From AWTP1-13 sp963814055 (lineage in GTDB: Bacteria > Pseudomonadota > Alphaproteobacteria > Rhizobiales > Hyphomicrobiaceae), in assembly GCA_963814055.1 (NCBI GenBank), contig CAWFBJ010000030.1:186001-250000 (forward strand): a DNA stretch of 64,000 bases, given 5' to 3'. The notes under the pieces were generated by a model, which did not search any database, had not been told where the DNA came from, and saw nothing but the letters and a program-made list of their open reading frames with translations. Made by a program: the position numbers and the translations under genes. This document shows positions 45,412-55,894 of this stretch, piece after piece (position 1 is the stretch's first letter; the number at the start of each line of letters is the position of its first letter).

Positions 45412-46050
45412 ATGTATACGCCCGCGCAATTCAAGATCGAGGATGCCGGCGAAGCGCACGCGCTGATGCGGGCGCATCCGTTCGCGGTTCTCGTCACGCA
45501 CGGCAGCGAGGGTTTGACCGCCACGCATCTGCCGACCGTGCTCAAGGTCGATACCGCGAGCCCGCTCGGCCGCGTCGAATGCCATGTGGCGCGGCCCAAT
45601 CCGCAGTGGAAAACATTTGCGTCCGAGGTGGATGCGTTGATGATCTTCCAGGGACCGGAGGCTTACATCAGGCCGGGCTGGTATCCCTCGAAGGCCGAGC
45701 ACGGCAAGGCGGTGCCCACGTGGAACTATGTTGCCGTGCACGCGTATGGGCTGTTGCGCGTGATGAACGACAAGGCGTGGTTGCTCGCGCATGTGGGCGA
45801 ACTCAGCGATCAGCAGGAGGCGCCTTATACTCAGCGCTGGTCGATGGCGGATGCGCCTGCGGGTTATCTCGACGTGATGGCGCGGGGCATCGTCGGACTG
45901 ACGCTCGAGATCACGCGTCTCGAAGGCAAAGTGAAGATGAGCCAGAACCGCGACCTGCGCGATCGTGCAGGCGTCGTCCAGGGCCTCGGTGACCGCGGTG
46001 AAACCCACGATGCCGAGACGGCGGCACTGGTCGACAAGCTGATGCGATGA
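45412..46050 (+). CDS. FMN-binding PaiB-like protein
   Basis: A 212-residue split-barrel protein of the PaiB family (PF04299). Recognisable parts are MYTPAQFKIEDAGEAHALMR, THGSEGLTATHLPTVL, then EAYIRPGWYPSK and VPTWNYVAVHAYG, which hold the FMN-contacting residues, with LEGKVKMSQNR near the end. In Bacillus PaiB affects sporulation and protease genes; in proteobacteria it is more likely a flavin oxidoreductase. ATG at 45412 is chosen over GTG at 45406. It converges on the TRAP genes. Confidence 0.9.
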   Translation: MYTPAQFKIEDAGEAHALMRAHPFAVLVTHGSEGLTATHLPTVLKVDTASPLGRVECHVARPNPQWKTFASEVDALMIFQGPEAYIRPGWYPSKAEHGKAVPTWNYVAVHAYGLLRVMNDKAWLLAHVGELSDQQEAPYTQRWSMADAPAGYLDVMARGIVGLTLEITRLEGKVKMSQNRDLRDRAGVVQGLGDRGETHDAETAALVDKLMR

Positions 46051-46107
46051 CGGCAGAGCCTATTGCGCCGCAGGTCGGCCGCGCCTGTCCGCGGTTGAGA
46101 GGCGGGG

Positions 46108-47490
46108 CTATTCCAGGAAACCGGCCAGTCTCGGTAACCAGAGACTGATGCTGGGGAAATAGATACACAGCCCCAAGCCCAGCACCTGCAGGGCGACGAA
46201 CGGATACATGGCCCGGAACACGTCGCTCATGGTCACCCCCGGCGGGGCGGTCCCTTTCATGTAGAACAGCGTCGCCCCGAACGGCGGCGTCATGAACGCG
46301 GTCTGCAGATTGACCGCCACCAGCGTACCGAACCAGGTCATCAGGGCGGCGTTGTTGCCGATGTGGTCGGAGAAGTCGAACTTCAACAGGATCGGCCCGA
46401 ATACCGGCAGCACGATCAGGCAGATTTCGATCCACTCGAACGGGAAGCCGAGCAGGAAGACCAGCACCATGATGAAGGCGAGCATCTCCCACTTCGTGTC
46501 GATGCCGAAATAGGCGAGCGTCGAGATCATCAGGTCGTCGCCGCCCAGCACGCGGAATACGTAGGAGAAGCCGGTTGCGCCGAGGAAGATCAGGAACACC
46601 AGCCCGTTGGCGCGGCAGGAAGAGTAGATGGCCTCGTTCATCATCTTGAACGTCAGGCGCTTGTTCAGCGCGGCGATGAACATGGAGCCGAGCACGCCGA
46701 CGGCGCCGCTTTCCGTGGGCGTGGCCCAGCCGGCGAAGATCGACCCCAGCACGATCACCAGCAGCGTCGTCATGGGGAACAGGCCGCGCCAGAGCGCATA
46801 CCAGAACGCGCTGCGGGTCTGCGGCCCGTAGCCGGGTGGCAGCTTGGGCGCGGCGCCCGGCCTGAAGATCGCGACGAGGATGATATAGACGAGATAGAGG
46901 CCCGAGAGCAGGAAGCCCGGCATGATGGCGGCGAGAAACAGGTTGCCGGCCGAGGTCGCCAGCATTTCCGCCATCACCACCAGCATGATGGCCGGTGGGA
47001 TGAGGATGCCGAGCGTGCCAGCCGAGGCGATGGTGCCGATGGCAAGCCGCTTGTCGTAGCCCGCGGCCAGCATCTGCGGCAGGGCGATCACCGACAGCGT
47101 GATCACGGCGGCGCCGACCACGCCGATCGGGGCCGCGAGGATCGTGCCCATCACCATCACGGACACCGCCAGCGCGCCCGGGCACCGCTTCAGCAGGACC
47201 TCGGTTGCGTCCAGCATGTCCTTGGCGGAGCCGGATCGCTCCAGGATCGCGCCCATGAAGATGAACATGGGGATCGACGCCAGGACGGGATCGTTGGCGA
47301 CCCCGCCCCACATGCGCGACACGATATCGGACAGGCCGATCAGGTTGAACGTGCCGAGCCACACGCCCAGGAGCGCAAAAATGAGCGACAGCCCGCCCAT
47401 GATGAAGGCCACCGGATAGCCGATGAAAATGAAGAAAAACATCGACACGAACATGATCAGGGCGAGGTTGTCGGTCAGCCAGTCGAGCAC
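46108..47490 (-). CDS. dctM: TRAP transporter, large permease subunit
   Basis: A 460-residue permease with about 12 hydrophobic helices. Family features include FSMFFFIFIGYPVAFIMGG-like opening helices, VANDPVLASIPMFIFMGAIL and IASAGTLGILIPPAIMLVVM, with helix-breaking proline pairs, and WFGTLVAVNLQTAFMTPPFG near the C-terminus. It moves an organic acid with sodium, fed by the periplasmic binding protein. The start is GTG at 47490 after AGGAGAATCGTC. It is last of three cotranscribed genes (dctP, dctQ, dctM). Confidence 0.93.
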   Translation of the reverse strand: MLDWLTDNLALIMFVSMFFFIFIGYPVAFIMGGLSLIFALLGVWLGTFNLIGLSDIVSRMWGGVANDPVLASIPMFIFMGAILERSGSAKDMLDATEVLLKRCPGALAVSVMVMGTILAAPIGVVGAAVITLSVIALPQMLAAGYDKRLAIGTIASAGTLGILIPPAIMLVVMAEMLATSAGNLFLAAIMPGFLLSGLYLVYIILVAIFRPGAAPKLPPGYGPQTRSAFWYALWRGLFPMTTLLVIVLGSIFAGWATPTESGAVGVLGSMFIAALNKRLTFKMMNEAIYSSCRANGLVFLIFLGATGFSYVFRVLGGDDLMISTLAYFGIDTKWEMLAFIMVLVFLLGFPFEWIEICLIVLPVFGPILLKFDFSDHIGNNAALMTWFGTLVAVNLQTAFMTPPFGATLFYMKGTAPPGVTMSDVFRAMYPFVALQVLGLGLCIYFPSISLWLPRLAGFLE

Positions 47491-47500
47491 GACGATTCTC

Positions 47501-48070
47501 CTAGACGTCCGTTATGACATGGCCGATTTGCAGATTGACTTCCCGCTCCGACTTTTCGCCGAACAGGAAGACGATCACGCGCAGCAGCACGCTGACGATG
47601 CCGAGCACCACCATCCATAGTCCGGCGGCGTAGACGCCCTTGATGATCCAGCGGTGGGTCAGACCCACCGTGCTGTCGGATTGCTCGCCGAGCTGGTAGG
47701 ACGACGCGACGAAATCCAGGCTGTAGTACGCGACCAGCGCCATGTAGGGCAGGGCCAGCACTAGGCAGCCGGCCAGCTCGACCCAGGCCCTGCTGCGATA
47801 GGTCAGCTGCTCGGTGAAGGTATCGACCCGCGGATGCGCATTGATCGTGTAGCAGTAGCCCATCCACAGCGAGAAGATGGCGGCGTGGAAGTGCCACTCG
47901 AGCTCCTGCAGCTTGGTGTAGGGCAACGGCACGCCGAACTTGCGCGCAACCACATCGAAGGTGGTCACGCACGCCATGATGACCAGCAGCCACCCGGAGA
48001 TCACGGCGATCCATTCGAGCAGCCGGCGCAAACCTTCCGACAGCTTCAGCAAGTTGCTCATCGTGTCCAT
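47501..48070 (-). CDS. dctQ: TRAP transporter, small permease subunit
   Basis: A 189-residue protein with four hydrophobic helices (WIAVISGWLLVIMACVTTFD, IFSLWMGYCYTIN, LAGCLVLALPYMALVAYY, and GLWMVVLGIVSVLLRVIVF). DVVARKFGVPLPYTKLQELEW and AHPRVDTF are typical of the mannitol/chloroaromatic TRAP branch. The start is ATG at 48070 or 48061; AGGAAA precedes the second. It ends 11 bp before dctM. Confidence 0.9.
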   Translation of the reverse strand: MDTMSNLLKLSEGLRRLLEWIAVISGWLLVIMACVTTFDVVARKFGVPLPYTKLQELEWHFHAAIFSLWMGYCYTINAHPRVDTFTEQLTYRSRAWVELAGCLVLALPYMALVAYYSLDFVASSYQLGEQSDSTVGLTHRWIIKGVYAAGLWMVVLGIVSVLLRVIVFLFGEKSEREVNLQIGHVITDV

Positions 48071-48298
48071 TTCCTGTCGCAGGAGGCCACTCCCGTGTTG
48101 GCCCCCGTGTCGGTCAACGTCGCCCTGCCGGCAATTCCTCGCCAAGCACCATGGCGCAATTTGCCCACCCCGCGCGCCCGATGAAACGGGGCGCGCGTGA
48201 GCAGCAGGGATATCGCATTGCTTGGTCGTTCCGTCGGCCGGAGCGAAGAACCCTCGCAGGCGGGGGCCGGCGCAGCACGAGGCTGCGCCGGCAGCCGG

Positions 48299-49393
48299 TT
48301 ATTTCTCGCCCGTCAAGTAGGTCGCCTTCATCGCCTGCGCATCGCCCCAGATGGCGTACTTCTTGCGGAAGTCGAGATAGTGATCGGCAATCTTCTTGAA
48401 CAGAGGATCTTTTGCCGACTCTTCGCTGAGCACGTCGAGCCAAGCCTTCTCGAAGGTCGCCAGGTCCTTGTCGCTCCAGCGCTTGACCTGCACCTTGTGC
48501 TTGTCGCGCATCTCGGCCATTTGATCGAACTGCATGGCCTCGGTCTCGGCGTAGGTGTAGGCGATCTGCGCCTGGCCCGCGACTTCGATCATGGCCTTGT
48601 ACGGATCGGGCAGCGCATCCCAAGCCTTCTTGTTCATCAGCAGATGGCTGCACGAGACCTGCTGATGCCAGCCGGGAAAGTAGTTGAACTTGGCGATCTG
48701 GTGGAAGCCCGAGCTTGACGTCCATCGTGGGCATCGAGAACTCGGTTGCGTCGATGACGCCGCGTTCGAGCGCCGGATAGATGTCGGCCGCCGCCAGTAG
48801 CTGCACCGAGACGCCGAGCTTCGCCATCACCTGGGCGCCGAGCCCGAAGAAGCGCATCTTCAGCCCCTTCAGCTCGTCGATCGATTTGACTTCCTTGCGG
48901 AACCAGCCGGAGGTCTCGGGGGCGATGCAGAAGCAGTCCCGCGCGACCATGCCGTGCTTTTCATAGATCTCGTCACGCATCTTGTTGCCGCCGCCGAACC
49001 ATTTCCAGGCCAGGAACTCGCCGACGCTGGGGCCGAATGGCACCGCCGTGAAAAAGGCCAGCGAGGGATACTTGCCCGTGTCGTAGCCGGGAGTCGTCCA
49101 GCACGACTCGATCGATCCTCGGGAGACCGCGTCGAAGCACTCGAGCGGCGGTATGAGCGCGCCAGGCTCGTAGAACTTGACCTCGAATTTCCCGCCCGAC
49201 ATGCGCTCGATGTCTTTGCTGAAGCGCACGCCTGAGGGCCCAGATGCGTGAGCGAGCTGCCGAACGCACTCTGCATTTTCCAGCGGATCTTTTCCTGGGC
49301 GACGGCCTCGCTGAACATCGCCGTGAGGCCAAATGCGGCCAACCCCAGGGCAAGCAAACCCAAGAGCCCAAGCTTCGATAGACTTCTCGACAT
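48299..49393 (-). CDS. dctP: TRAP transporter substrate-binding protein (frameshifted)
   Basis: A periplasmic binding protein of about 365 residues. The signal peptide is LGLLGLLALGLAAFGLTAMF, then KIRWKMQSAFGSSLTHLG. After a break near 49240 come FSKDIERMSGGKFEVKFYEP, GYDTGKYPSLAFFTAVPFGP, the ligand arginine region GWFRKEVKSIDELKGLKMR, and AADIYPALERGVIDATEFSM. A second break near 48712 precedes the C-terminal helices. It resembles TakP, which binds 2-keto acids, as well as mannitol/chloroaromatic DctP proteins. GGGAGGAATGCT precedes the ATG. First gene of the TRAP set. Confidence 0.9.
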
Positions 49394-49690
49394 AGCATTC
49401 CTCCCTGTCTTGCCTTCTCAAGACAGAGGCACGCCCAGGAGCGGGGGTTTTCCCCGTTGCACTCCCAGCACATCCGTACGCGGGCTTCGAGACGGCACGG
49501 CTATTGGGGCATCAAATGCTTTTTTGTTGCCGGCGTACGGCTGTGACGGACATTGCGCGCCCCTGTACCTGCAGCGTGGCATGGAGCCGCATGTCTGTCA
49601 AAAGATTGTCAGTTCAGCTGGTTTTTCCGCGGTCAGCACGCAAGCAAAGCTGGCTCTCTAAATACGCGGCATTGCCAATGGGATCACTGC

Positions 49691-50294
49691 CTACAAACCG
49701 GCGCCGACAACCGTCAGCTCGGTGAGCTTCCAATCCAGGCCCCTGAGTTCCAGGGTGCCGATGTAGCTGCGGCCGGGGTGATATTTGTCCTCCACTTCCC
49801 AGCACCACCTTGCTGGGCGAGTGAATGACGGCGCGCCGCAGGCGTTTCCAGAAGCTGGCAAAGCGGTCGACGCCGGAACCGGCGAACAGAGTGCCGGCCA
49901 TCACCGTCGGCGGCTCCTCATACCCGAGCGCAGGCTGAATGGTGCCGCGCCAGATGCGCCGGTAGCCAAGCAGAACCGGCAGGTTCTCCGGCGTGACGTA
50001 GCGGTCGATGACGGTGTTGGCCATCGTCGGCCTCACTGTGTTTTTGATGCGCTGCCACAGGCTGGGCTGCGGTGCATTTGGGTCGGCCTCGAGGCGGGCG
50101 ACCGACTCAGGGCTCATGGAAGCCTTGAGAGAGGCGCGCACGGAGTTCCATTCAACCCTGCGGGCGAGCGTTGCTGTGTCGCCCGAGATCATGGCTTCGC
50201 GGATTTGCAGGGCGGCGTGCAGAGGCCAGACCCAATAGCCGATCACCAGAGCCGAGAGAATGATAATGACCCGCGGGAGCCGCTGCATACGCAT
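49691..50294 (-). CDS. DUF2939 family protein (frameshifted)
   Basis: A protein of about 200 residues with one N-terminal membrane helix (RVIIILSALVIGYWVWP), followed by LHAALQIREAMISGDTATLARRVEWNSVR, the DUF2939 signature. The frame breaks near 49798, and the corrected end reads VEDKYHPGRSYIGTLELRG and then LDWKLTELTVVGAGL. Function is unknown. The preceding gap 49394-49690 shows no gene. It follows the M48 protease on the same strand with a gap of about 130 bp. Confidence 0.8.
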
Positions 50295-50427
50295 CAATCC
50301 AAGCCGTCCGAACCGGATGAGGACACCACAATTTGGGCGGGCGCGCGGCTAAAGCCAGACCTGAACCTTACAAAATTTCAAGATTCGGGGCCAAACGCGC
50401 TCGAGCGACCTCCGCGATCCGCGGCAA

Positions 50428-52346
50428 TCAGCGCACCTCGACGCCCAGCCCTTTCAATCGCTCGCGTGCCACGCGCTGCGCCCACGGCCCGCTCTCGTAC
50501 TTGGCGGCCGGTGCAGCGATGGCCGCGCGAAAGTCGGCAATGGCCAGTTCGCGGGCGCTGGCCTTCTCGTGCAGCAGGCCGCGCTGCGTGTAGGCGCCGG
50601 CGTAGTCCTTGTCGATGCCCAGCGCGGCGGTGAAGTCGCGGGTCGCGTCTTCGGGCCGGCCCATGTCGACGTTGGTCAGCCCGCGATTGTAGAAGGCGAA
50701 CACGAAGGTCGGCCGGAGCTTGATGAGGTCGTCGAAATCGGTGAGCGCCTCCTGGTAGCGCTTGAGCGCACGATTGGTGTTGCCGCGGCTGTTGCGCGCC
50801 ACTGCGTTGTTGGCGTCGAGCCGGATCGCCTCGTCGTAGGCGACGAGCGCCAGCTCGTACTGACGCAGGCTGTAGTGCGCCCCGCCCCGCCCGATCTGCA
50901 GATTGGCGTCGGCCGGCCGCAACTGCGTGGCCTTGGTGTAATCGATAACGGCCTCTGCGTGCTGGCCCTTCTTCGAGTAGGCGCGTGCACGCCGCTGCAG
51001 CGCGGCTACGTCTTCGGCGTTGGCTTCCAGAGCCTTGGTGGCCTCGGTGATGTCGCGATCGGCGTCGGCGGCTTGTGGCGTCGGGGCAGGTGCCGTTGGC
51101 CGAGGTGGCGTCGTGGTCGTGCCCGGACCCGGCCTGCCGGTGGTGGGACGCTCGGCAGCGGCTGGACCTGCAGGCCGAGGCGCAATGACAGCGGCTCCGC
51201 ACATCTCGCGCAGCGCCTGCCAATCCTCGGTTGAAAGCGCTGGGGTTGCCGCATAAGCCGGCTGGGCGCGCACGAGCGCCAGGCGCTCAGTGGTCAGCGG
51301 ATGACTGCGCAGGATCTCGGAGGCGAAAATGCGCGAACCGAGAGATACCTTTTTCTCGTCTTTGTTGTCTTTCTTGTCGTCGTTCGTCTTCGCCGCCGGG
51401 TTGGCAAGTTTCGGCTCGAGACGCTCGAAGAAGTCGCCGAATCCCTTGGCCGAGATGGCAGCCTGCTTGAGGATGCGCACGGCATGCCCATCGGCCTCGC
51501 TCTCGGCCACGCGCGTATAGCGAAGCTGCGTCAGTAGCAGGCCGATATTGGCGGCCGTGCCTGTGGTTCCGGCGAAGACGAGCTGCGCGGCAGCCGACAA
51601 GCCCATGGCCCTGACCAGCCCTGCCTCCGGATGGAGTTCGATCGTGTGGCCGATCTCATGCGCCAGCACGCCGGCCACTTCGTCCGGGGAGCCCGCTTTC
51701 TGCACCAGCCCGCGTGTCATGATGATCTGGCCGCCGGGCGTGGCGAAGGCGTTGACGAGCGCCCAGTCGATCATCACCACCCGCACCGGCGCGGCGTTGC
51801 CGGATGCCGTTGACGAGACGGCTCGTCAGACGGTCGAGCGCTATCCGGCCGGGTCCGCTTTCGCATTGCTTCATGTGGCCGGTAAGCTGGGCAACGACGC
51901 TGCGCCCCATCGCCTCGCGCGTCTGCTGCGGCAGCATCCGGGCGATGGTCTGGGCCGGATGCAGCTCGAGGAACCTCACGCGTTGCAGCAAGCGCGGCCA
52001 CGATCGCAACGGTCGCGATGCCCGGCCGCAGGCCCAGCAAACGCTGTCGCGTCGCCGATAGCCCGCTCGCCCTGGCCAATAGTTGCTCGCTGAAGGCCGG
52101 GTTGGCCACGAACAGGGTCTGCGAGCCGTTGGGTTTCAGGCTCAGCAGCACGTCGGGCGCGTTCGACTTGAGGGGCACGCTGCTCTGCAGCTCGGCGTAG
52201 GGCCACACGAGCGCGGCGCGCCGTTCGCCGGCTGGAAGAATCTCCAGGCCCGCCTCGCCCAGGCGTGCCCGCACGGCAACCGCAGCAGCCGTGCGTCCGT
52301 CGCTCAGACTGCCGCCGTAGAGCGTGGGATCAGAAGGCATCGACAT
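50428..52346 (-). CDS. M48-family metalloprotease with TPR repeats (frameshifted)
   Basis: A protein of about 640 residues. The N-terminal third is unlike known domains (YGGSLSDGRTAAAVAVRARL, then FLELHPAQTIARMLPQQTRE). After breaks near 51990 and 51810, the zinc site HEIGH appears in VLAHEIGHTIELHPEAG, with EADGHAVRIL as the third ligand. After a Pro/Thr-rich linker, five or so TPR units end the protein (EAVIDYTKATQLRPADANLQ and repeats of its form). It is probably membrane-associated quality control like BepA/LoiP. It overlaps the upstream DUF898 gene by 17 bases. Confidence 0.85.
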
Positions 52347-53445
52347 TGAACGCCTCTGCTAGGCCTTCACCGCTGGTCAGCAGCGCATCGGGATTCTGCG
52401 CCACCGCCTGCCACTCGATCGGCGCATCGAGCGAGAGCCGGTCGACGATGTAGCGCGTGGCCCGCGCTTCGGCGATGGGCGAGAGAATGGTGAGCGACAG
52501 CGCGCGAATGAGATAGTTGCTGGCAACCAGCCACACGAGGCTCGGCACAGTCGTGGAGAGGTAGAACCGGCTGCCCTGGTAAGTCGTCTCGGATGCGAAG
52601 TAGTTGAACATGCGGCTGCTGTACCAGGCGCGGATCATGGCAAAGATCAGCAGCGCGGCGAACACGATGGCGACGACGGCGGCAATCTTCTCGCGCGAGA
52701 TGGCGCCCATGCGAGGCGGGCCTACCCCCGGGAAGGAAAAGAAGGGGCCAAGAACCGCACCGATGGCCGCCAGCACCGCGCCGAACAGCACGATCGCGCT
52801 CACCCATACCAGCCAGAAGCGCTTGTAGAGCGGACCTGCGCGGCCGGTGAAAGCGAAGGCCTTGTCGCCGAAGCAGGTCTCGTTGAAGAGCACCCGCTGT
52901 AGCTTGGCGGCCCGCCAGGGCAGGATCCAGCCCAGCGTGATCGGGATCAGCACGGTGGTCCACAGATAGGTCCAGGCAAAGGGCGCGGACCGTCCCGAAA
53001 GCCCCGCGCGGATGCCGCGCCAGCGCGTGCGCGAGAGCCGGTAGCGGCGCGCGCGGTGAATGCCGAATCCCCACAGCGAGAATACGACGATCCACAGCAG
53101 CGATTCGAGGATGCCGCGGTCGGCGGCCTTCGTGCCCCACAACAGGGGCACAAGAAACGTAATCAGGGCCAGCGGCAGCAGGATGAAGAAGAATACGATG
53201 AGAAAGCCGCGGAACAGCTCGCTGCCGGTGCCGCGGTATTCCAGCGGCTCGCCGTCGACGCGCACGGCAGACCATATGCGCTGGCGCACCTCTGTCTTGC
53301 CCCAGAAATGATAAACCCCGAGCGTGAGAATCCGCAGCAGGCCGTTCAGCAGGCTGAGGCCCAGAAATCCTGCGGGCGGGTGGACCCACGCGATGCGGCT
53401 GTTGGCAGCAGAAAACGGAGCGGCGGGAGAATCGGCCAGCGACAT
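52330..53445 (-). CDS. DUF898 (YjgN-like) membrane protein
   Basis: A 371-residue inner-membrane protein. The family opening is LLNGLLRILTLGVYHFWGKT, followed by RQRIWSAVRVDGEPLEYRGTG. About six to eight hydrophobic helices follow, with WILPWRAAKLQRVLFNETCFG between. E. coli YjgN is uncharacterised. The 17-bp overlap with the M48 gene implies translational coupling, and DUF898-M48 neighbours are common. A role in membrane protein turnover is an inference. ATG at 53445 is chosen. Confidence 0.85.
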   Translation of the reverse strand: MSLADSPAAPFSAANSRIAWVHPPAGFLGLSLLNGLLRILTLGVYHFWGKTEVRQRIWSAVRVDGEPLEYRGTGSELFRGFLIVFFFILLPLALITFLVPLLWGTKAADRGILESLLWIVVFSLWGFGIHRARRYRLSRTRWRGIRAGLSGRSAPFAWTYLWTTVLIPITLGWILPWRAAKLQRVLFNETCFGDKAFAFTGRAGPLYKRFWLVWVSAIVLFGAVLAAIGAVLGPFFSFPGVGPPRMGAISREKIAAVVAIVFAALLIFAMIRAWYSSRMFNYFASETTYQGSRFYLSTTVPSLVWLVASNYLIRALSLTILSPIAEARATRYIVDRLSLDAPIEWQAVAQNPDALLTSGEGLAEAFNVDAF

Positions 53446-53775
53446 AAAGCAACCCTGAGAAGAGGACGGAAGGCAACCCGAACAGCGCACCAATCTAACA
53501 TGGCTTGTGATGGTGCTCGAAAGATGAAGATTGCATAACGGTTGTTTACCACATGTGGCCCGCAGGCAACCCCACGTCAAAGTTGAGACACAAAGGCCCG
53601 ACACAACGCTTCAACGGATCGCACTTGCCGGAGTATAGCGTGCCGGCCGAACGCAACGATCCCTCACAGTTCCAGGTCCCTCAGAGCGGCGTACTGCGGA
53701 AGTAGGCGGACCAGATCGGCGCGGCGTGCAAGGGGGCGATGACACATGCTGGCGGAAGGGCGGAAGTGGATTGCT
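53446..53775. other. Gene-free divergent region
   Basis: No gene or RNA is seen in 53446-53775 between the divergent DUF898 and Sel1 genes. It must hold both promoters. An AT-rich run near 53525-53555 (GATTGCATAACGGTTGTTTACC) stands out. Confidence 0.4.
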
Positions 53776-54804
53776 ATGCGGATATCTAGCGGGGTACTGG
53801 CATTGGCACTGATGGTCTGCGCGGGGGCAGCGGCAGCGTCTCCACCTGCGCGGGATCTGTCAGGCCAAGTGGAACTCGAGCAGGGTCTCACCGCCTACAA
53901 GACGGGCTCCTATGCAACCGCCCTGCCGGCCCTGAAGGCGGCCGCCGCCAATGGCAACGACACGGCCAAGTTCTTTGCCGAGTTCTACATGGCGCGCATT
54001 TACGCCGACAACGCCGGTGCGCTCAGCGATCATCCCAAGGCGTTCATGCTGTTCCGCAAGCTCGCCGACGAGAACGCCGACATCGATCCGGATGACGACC
54101 ATCGGTCCCCGTTCGTCGCCAAGGCGTTCATTGCGCTTGCGGAGTATGTGCGCGGCGGTCTCAAGGACATCGGTGTGGCCCCCAATCCGAGGCGCGCGGC
54201 GAACTACTTGCATCACGCCGCCATCTTCTTCGGCGACAAGGAGGCGCAGTTCGAGCTTGCCAAGCTGTACCTGAGCGGAGAGGGCGGGAACGATGACGTG
54301 CGGCGTGGCCTGCACTACCTGTCGGCGCTCAGCGAGCAGAGTTATCCTGCCGCGCAGGCCTTGCTGGCCGAGCTGTTGTGGAAGGGACGCTTTGTGAAGT
54401 CCGACGAGCGTCGTGCCTTGGCGCTCATCACCATGGCGGCAGAGAACGCACCGGCATCCGACCGCATCTGGATCGACGAGACCTACCACAGCATCTATTG
54501 CGCAACGACGCATGGCACGCGCCAGGAAGCCACCGGGCTCATGGCGCGGTGGCGCAAGATGTTTGCTCGGCCGGTTGCCGAACCCGTTAATCGCGCAGGC
54601 CTCGGCGGCAGGGAATTGCAGCCGGAGCGTCAATGCTCCAATGGCGAGGCAGTTGCCATCCGCAGGGCAGATACGATGGCTGCGTCGCGACCGGCAGCAT
54701 CTACGCAATCCGCAACACAGCCCGAGGTCATGCAGGGTAGTGCGGTGCCGTTTGGTTTCCGCGCCGCCGCCGGCGCCCCACCGACGACAGGCTCGACGAA
54801 ATAG
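53776..54804 (+). CDS. Periplasmic Sel1-repeat protein (ExoR-like)
   Basis: A 342-residue protein with a signal peptide (SSGVLALALMVCAGAAAAS). Sel1-type helical repeats start with YKTGSYATALPALKAAAANG, continue through ARIYADNAGALSDHPKAFML, a long insert EYVRGGLKDIGVAPNPRRAA and QFELAKLYLSGEGGNDDVRRG, and end near residue 240. Spacing and insert match rhizobial ExoR, a periplasmic inhibitor of the ChvG/ExoS sensor kinase. The C-terminal 90 residues (PVAEPVNRAGLGGRELQPER onward) are disordered. ATG at 53776 is likely; ATG at 53746 is the alternative. Confidence 0.75.
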   Translation: MRISSGVLALALMVCAGAAAASPPARDLSGQVELEQGLTAYKTGSYATALPALKAAAANGNDTAKFFAEFYMARIYADNAGALSDHPKAFMLFRKLADENADIDPDDDHRSPFVAKAFIALAEYVRGGLKDIGVAPNPRRAANYLHHAAIFFGDKEAQFELAKLYLSGEGGNDDVRRGLHYLSALSEQSYPAAQALLAELLWKGRFVKSDERRALALITMAAENAPASDRIWIDETYHSIYCATTHGTRQEATGLMARWRKMFARPVAEPVNRAGLGGRELQPERQCSNGEAVAIRRADTMAASRPAASTQSATQPEVMQGSAVPFGFRAAAGAPPTTGSTK

Positions 54805-54852
54805 AACGCAACGCCGACGCGCTTCGATCAGAGAACCGAATCGATCTCTAGC

Positions 54853-55641
54853 TCAGTCGGCGTCCAGCTCGATCCACACCGGCACATGGTCGGAGGGCTT
54901 CTCCCAGCCGCGGGTAAACTTGTCGATGCCGGCCGTAACGAGGCGGTCGGCTGCCTGCGGCGAAGCCAGGATGTGGTCGATGCGGATGCCGTGATCCTTC
55001 TGCCAGGCGCCGGCCTGGTAATCCCAGAACGTGTAGACGCCGGGGCTGGGATGGCAGGCGCGGACGACATCCGTGAGGCCGAGATTCACGAGTGACCGGT
55101 AGGCGGCCCGCGTTTCGGGCTGGAACAGCGCATCCTCGGTCCAGGCCTGGGGGTTCTTGGCATCGACCGATTCGGGAATGACGTTGTAGTCGCCGAGGAG
55201 CAAGAGCGGTTCCTCCAGCTTCAGTAGTTCGGTCGTGCGCTTCCGCAGGCGCTGCATCCAGGCGAGCTTGTAGGCGAACTTGTCTGTGCCGATGGGGTTG
55301 CCGTTGGGCAGATAGAGGTTGCCGATCCTCACCACCCCGCCGGCGCGCGCCACAACCACCTCGATGTAGCGGGCGTGCGTGTCCGCCTCGTCTCCCGGCA
55401 GACCGCGCACGGCGACCTCGTCGAACGGGCGCTTGGATAGAATGGCGACGCCGTTGAAGCCCTTCTGGCCGTGCACGGCGACATTGTAGCCAAGCTCTTC
55501 GAAGGCCCCGGCCGGGAAGGCCTCGTCGACCGACTTGATCTCCTGGAAGCACGCAACGTCCGGGCTCGTCTCCTTGAGCCAGGTGACGGCGTTCTCGAGC
55601 CGCGCCCTGACGCCGTTGATGTTCCAGGTCGCAATTTTCAT
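54853..55641 (-). CDS. xthA: Exodeoxyribonuclease III
   Basis: A 262-residue AP endonuclease of the exonuclease III family, acting in base-excision repair. Metal and active-site residues are visible: MKIATWNINGVRARLEN (Asn near residue 7), ACFQEIKSVDEAFP (Glu), YNVAVHGQKGFNGVAILSK, LLLGDYNVIPES (Asp/Asn) and WEKPSDHVPVWIEL (catalytic His). It ends AD at 262 as is usual. The ATG at 55641 matches the family start. Confidence 0.95.
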   Translation of the reverse strand: MKIATWNINGVRARLENAVTWLKETSPDVACFQEIKSVDEAFPAGAFEELGYNVAVHGQKGFNGVAILSKRPFDEVAVRGLPGDEADTHARYIEVVVARAGGVVRIGNLYLPNGNPIGTDKFAYKLAWMQRLRKRTTELLKLEEPLLLLGDYNVIPESVDAKNPQAWTEDALFQPETRAAYRSLVNLGLTDVVRACHPSPGVYTFWDYQAGAWQKDHGIRIDHILASPQAADRLVTAGIDKFTRGWEKPSDHVPVWIELDAD

Positions 55642-55744
55642 GGGCGCTACTTGCGCCGCCCGATGGCGTCGAGGCAAGCGCAATGTGTGCTTGTTGTCGG
55701 CGCGGCCGCCCAAAATGATCCTAACCCGCGCTGCCTTGTGTACT

Positions 55745-55830
55745 GGGTTCCCGCCTCCGCGGGAATGACGCCAGTTGAGAGCGCATCCCGTCACCACGAA
55801 ACGTCATCCCCGCGCAGGCGGGGATCCAAG
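55745..55830. repeat. Family A-type half units
   Basis: GGTTCCCGCCTCCGCGGGAATGACG (about 55746-55770) and GTCATCCCCGCGCAGGCGGGGATCCA (55803-55828), inverted to each other, between xthA and erpA. Confidence 0.65.
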
Positions 55831-55894
55831 TCACCGTGCTGTACAGGTGTCGGCGGGAGCACTGGTCGAGTTCGGCCAGCCTGCGCAACCCTTG

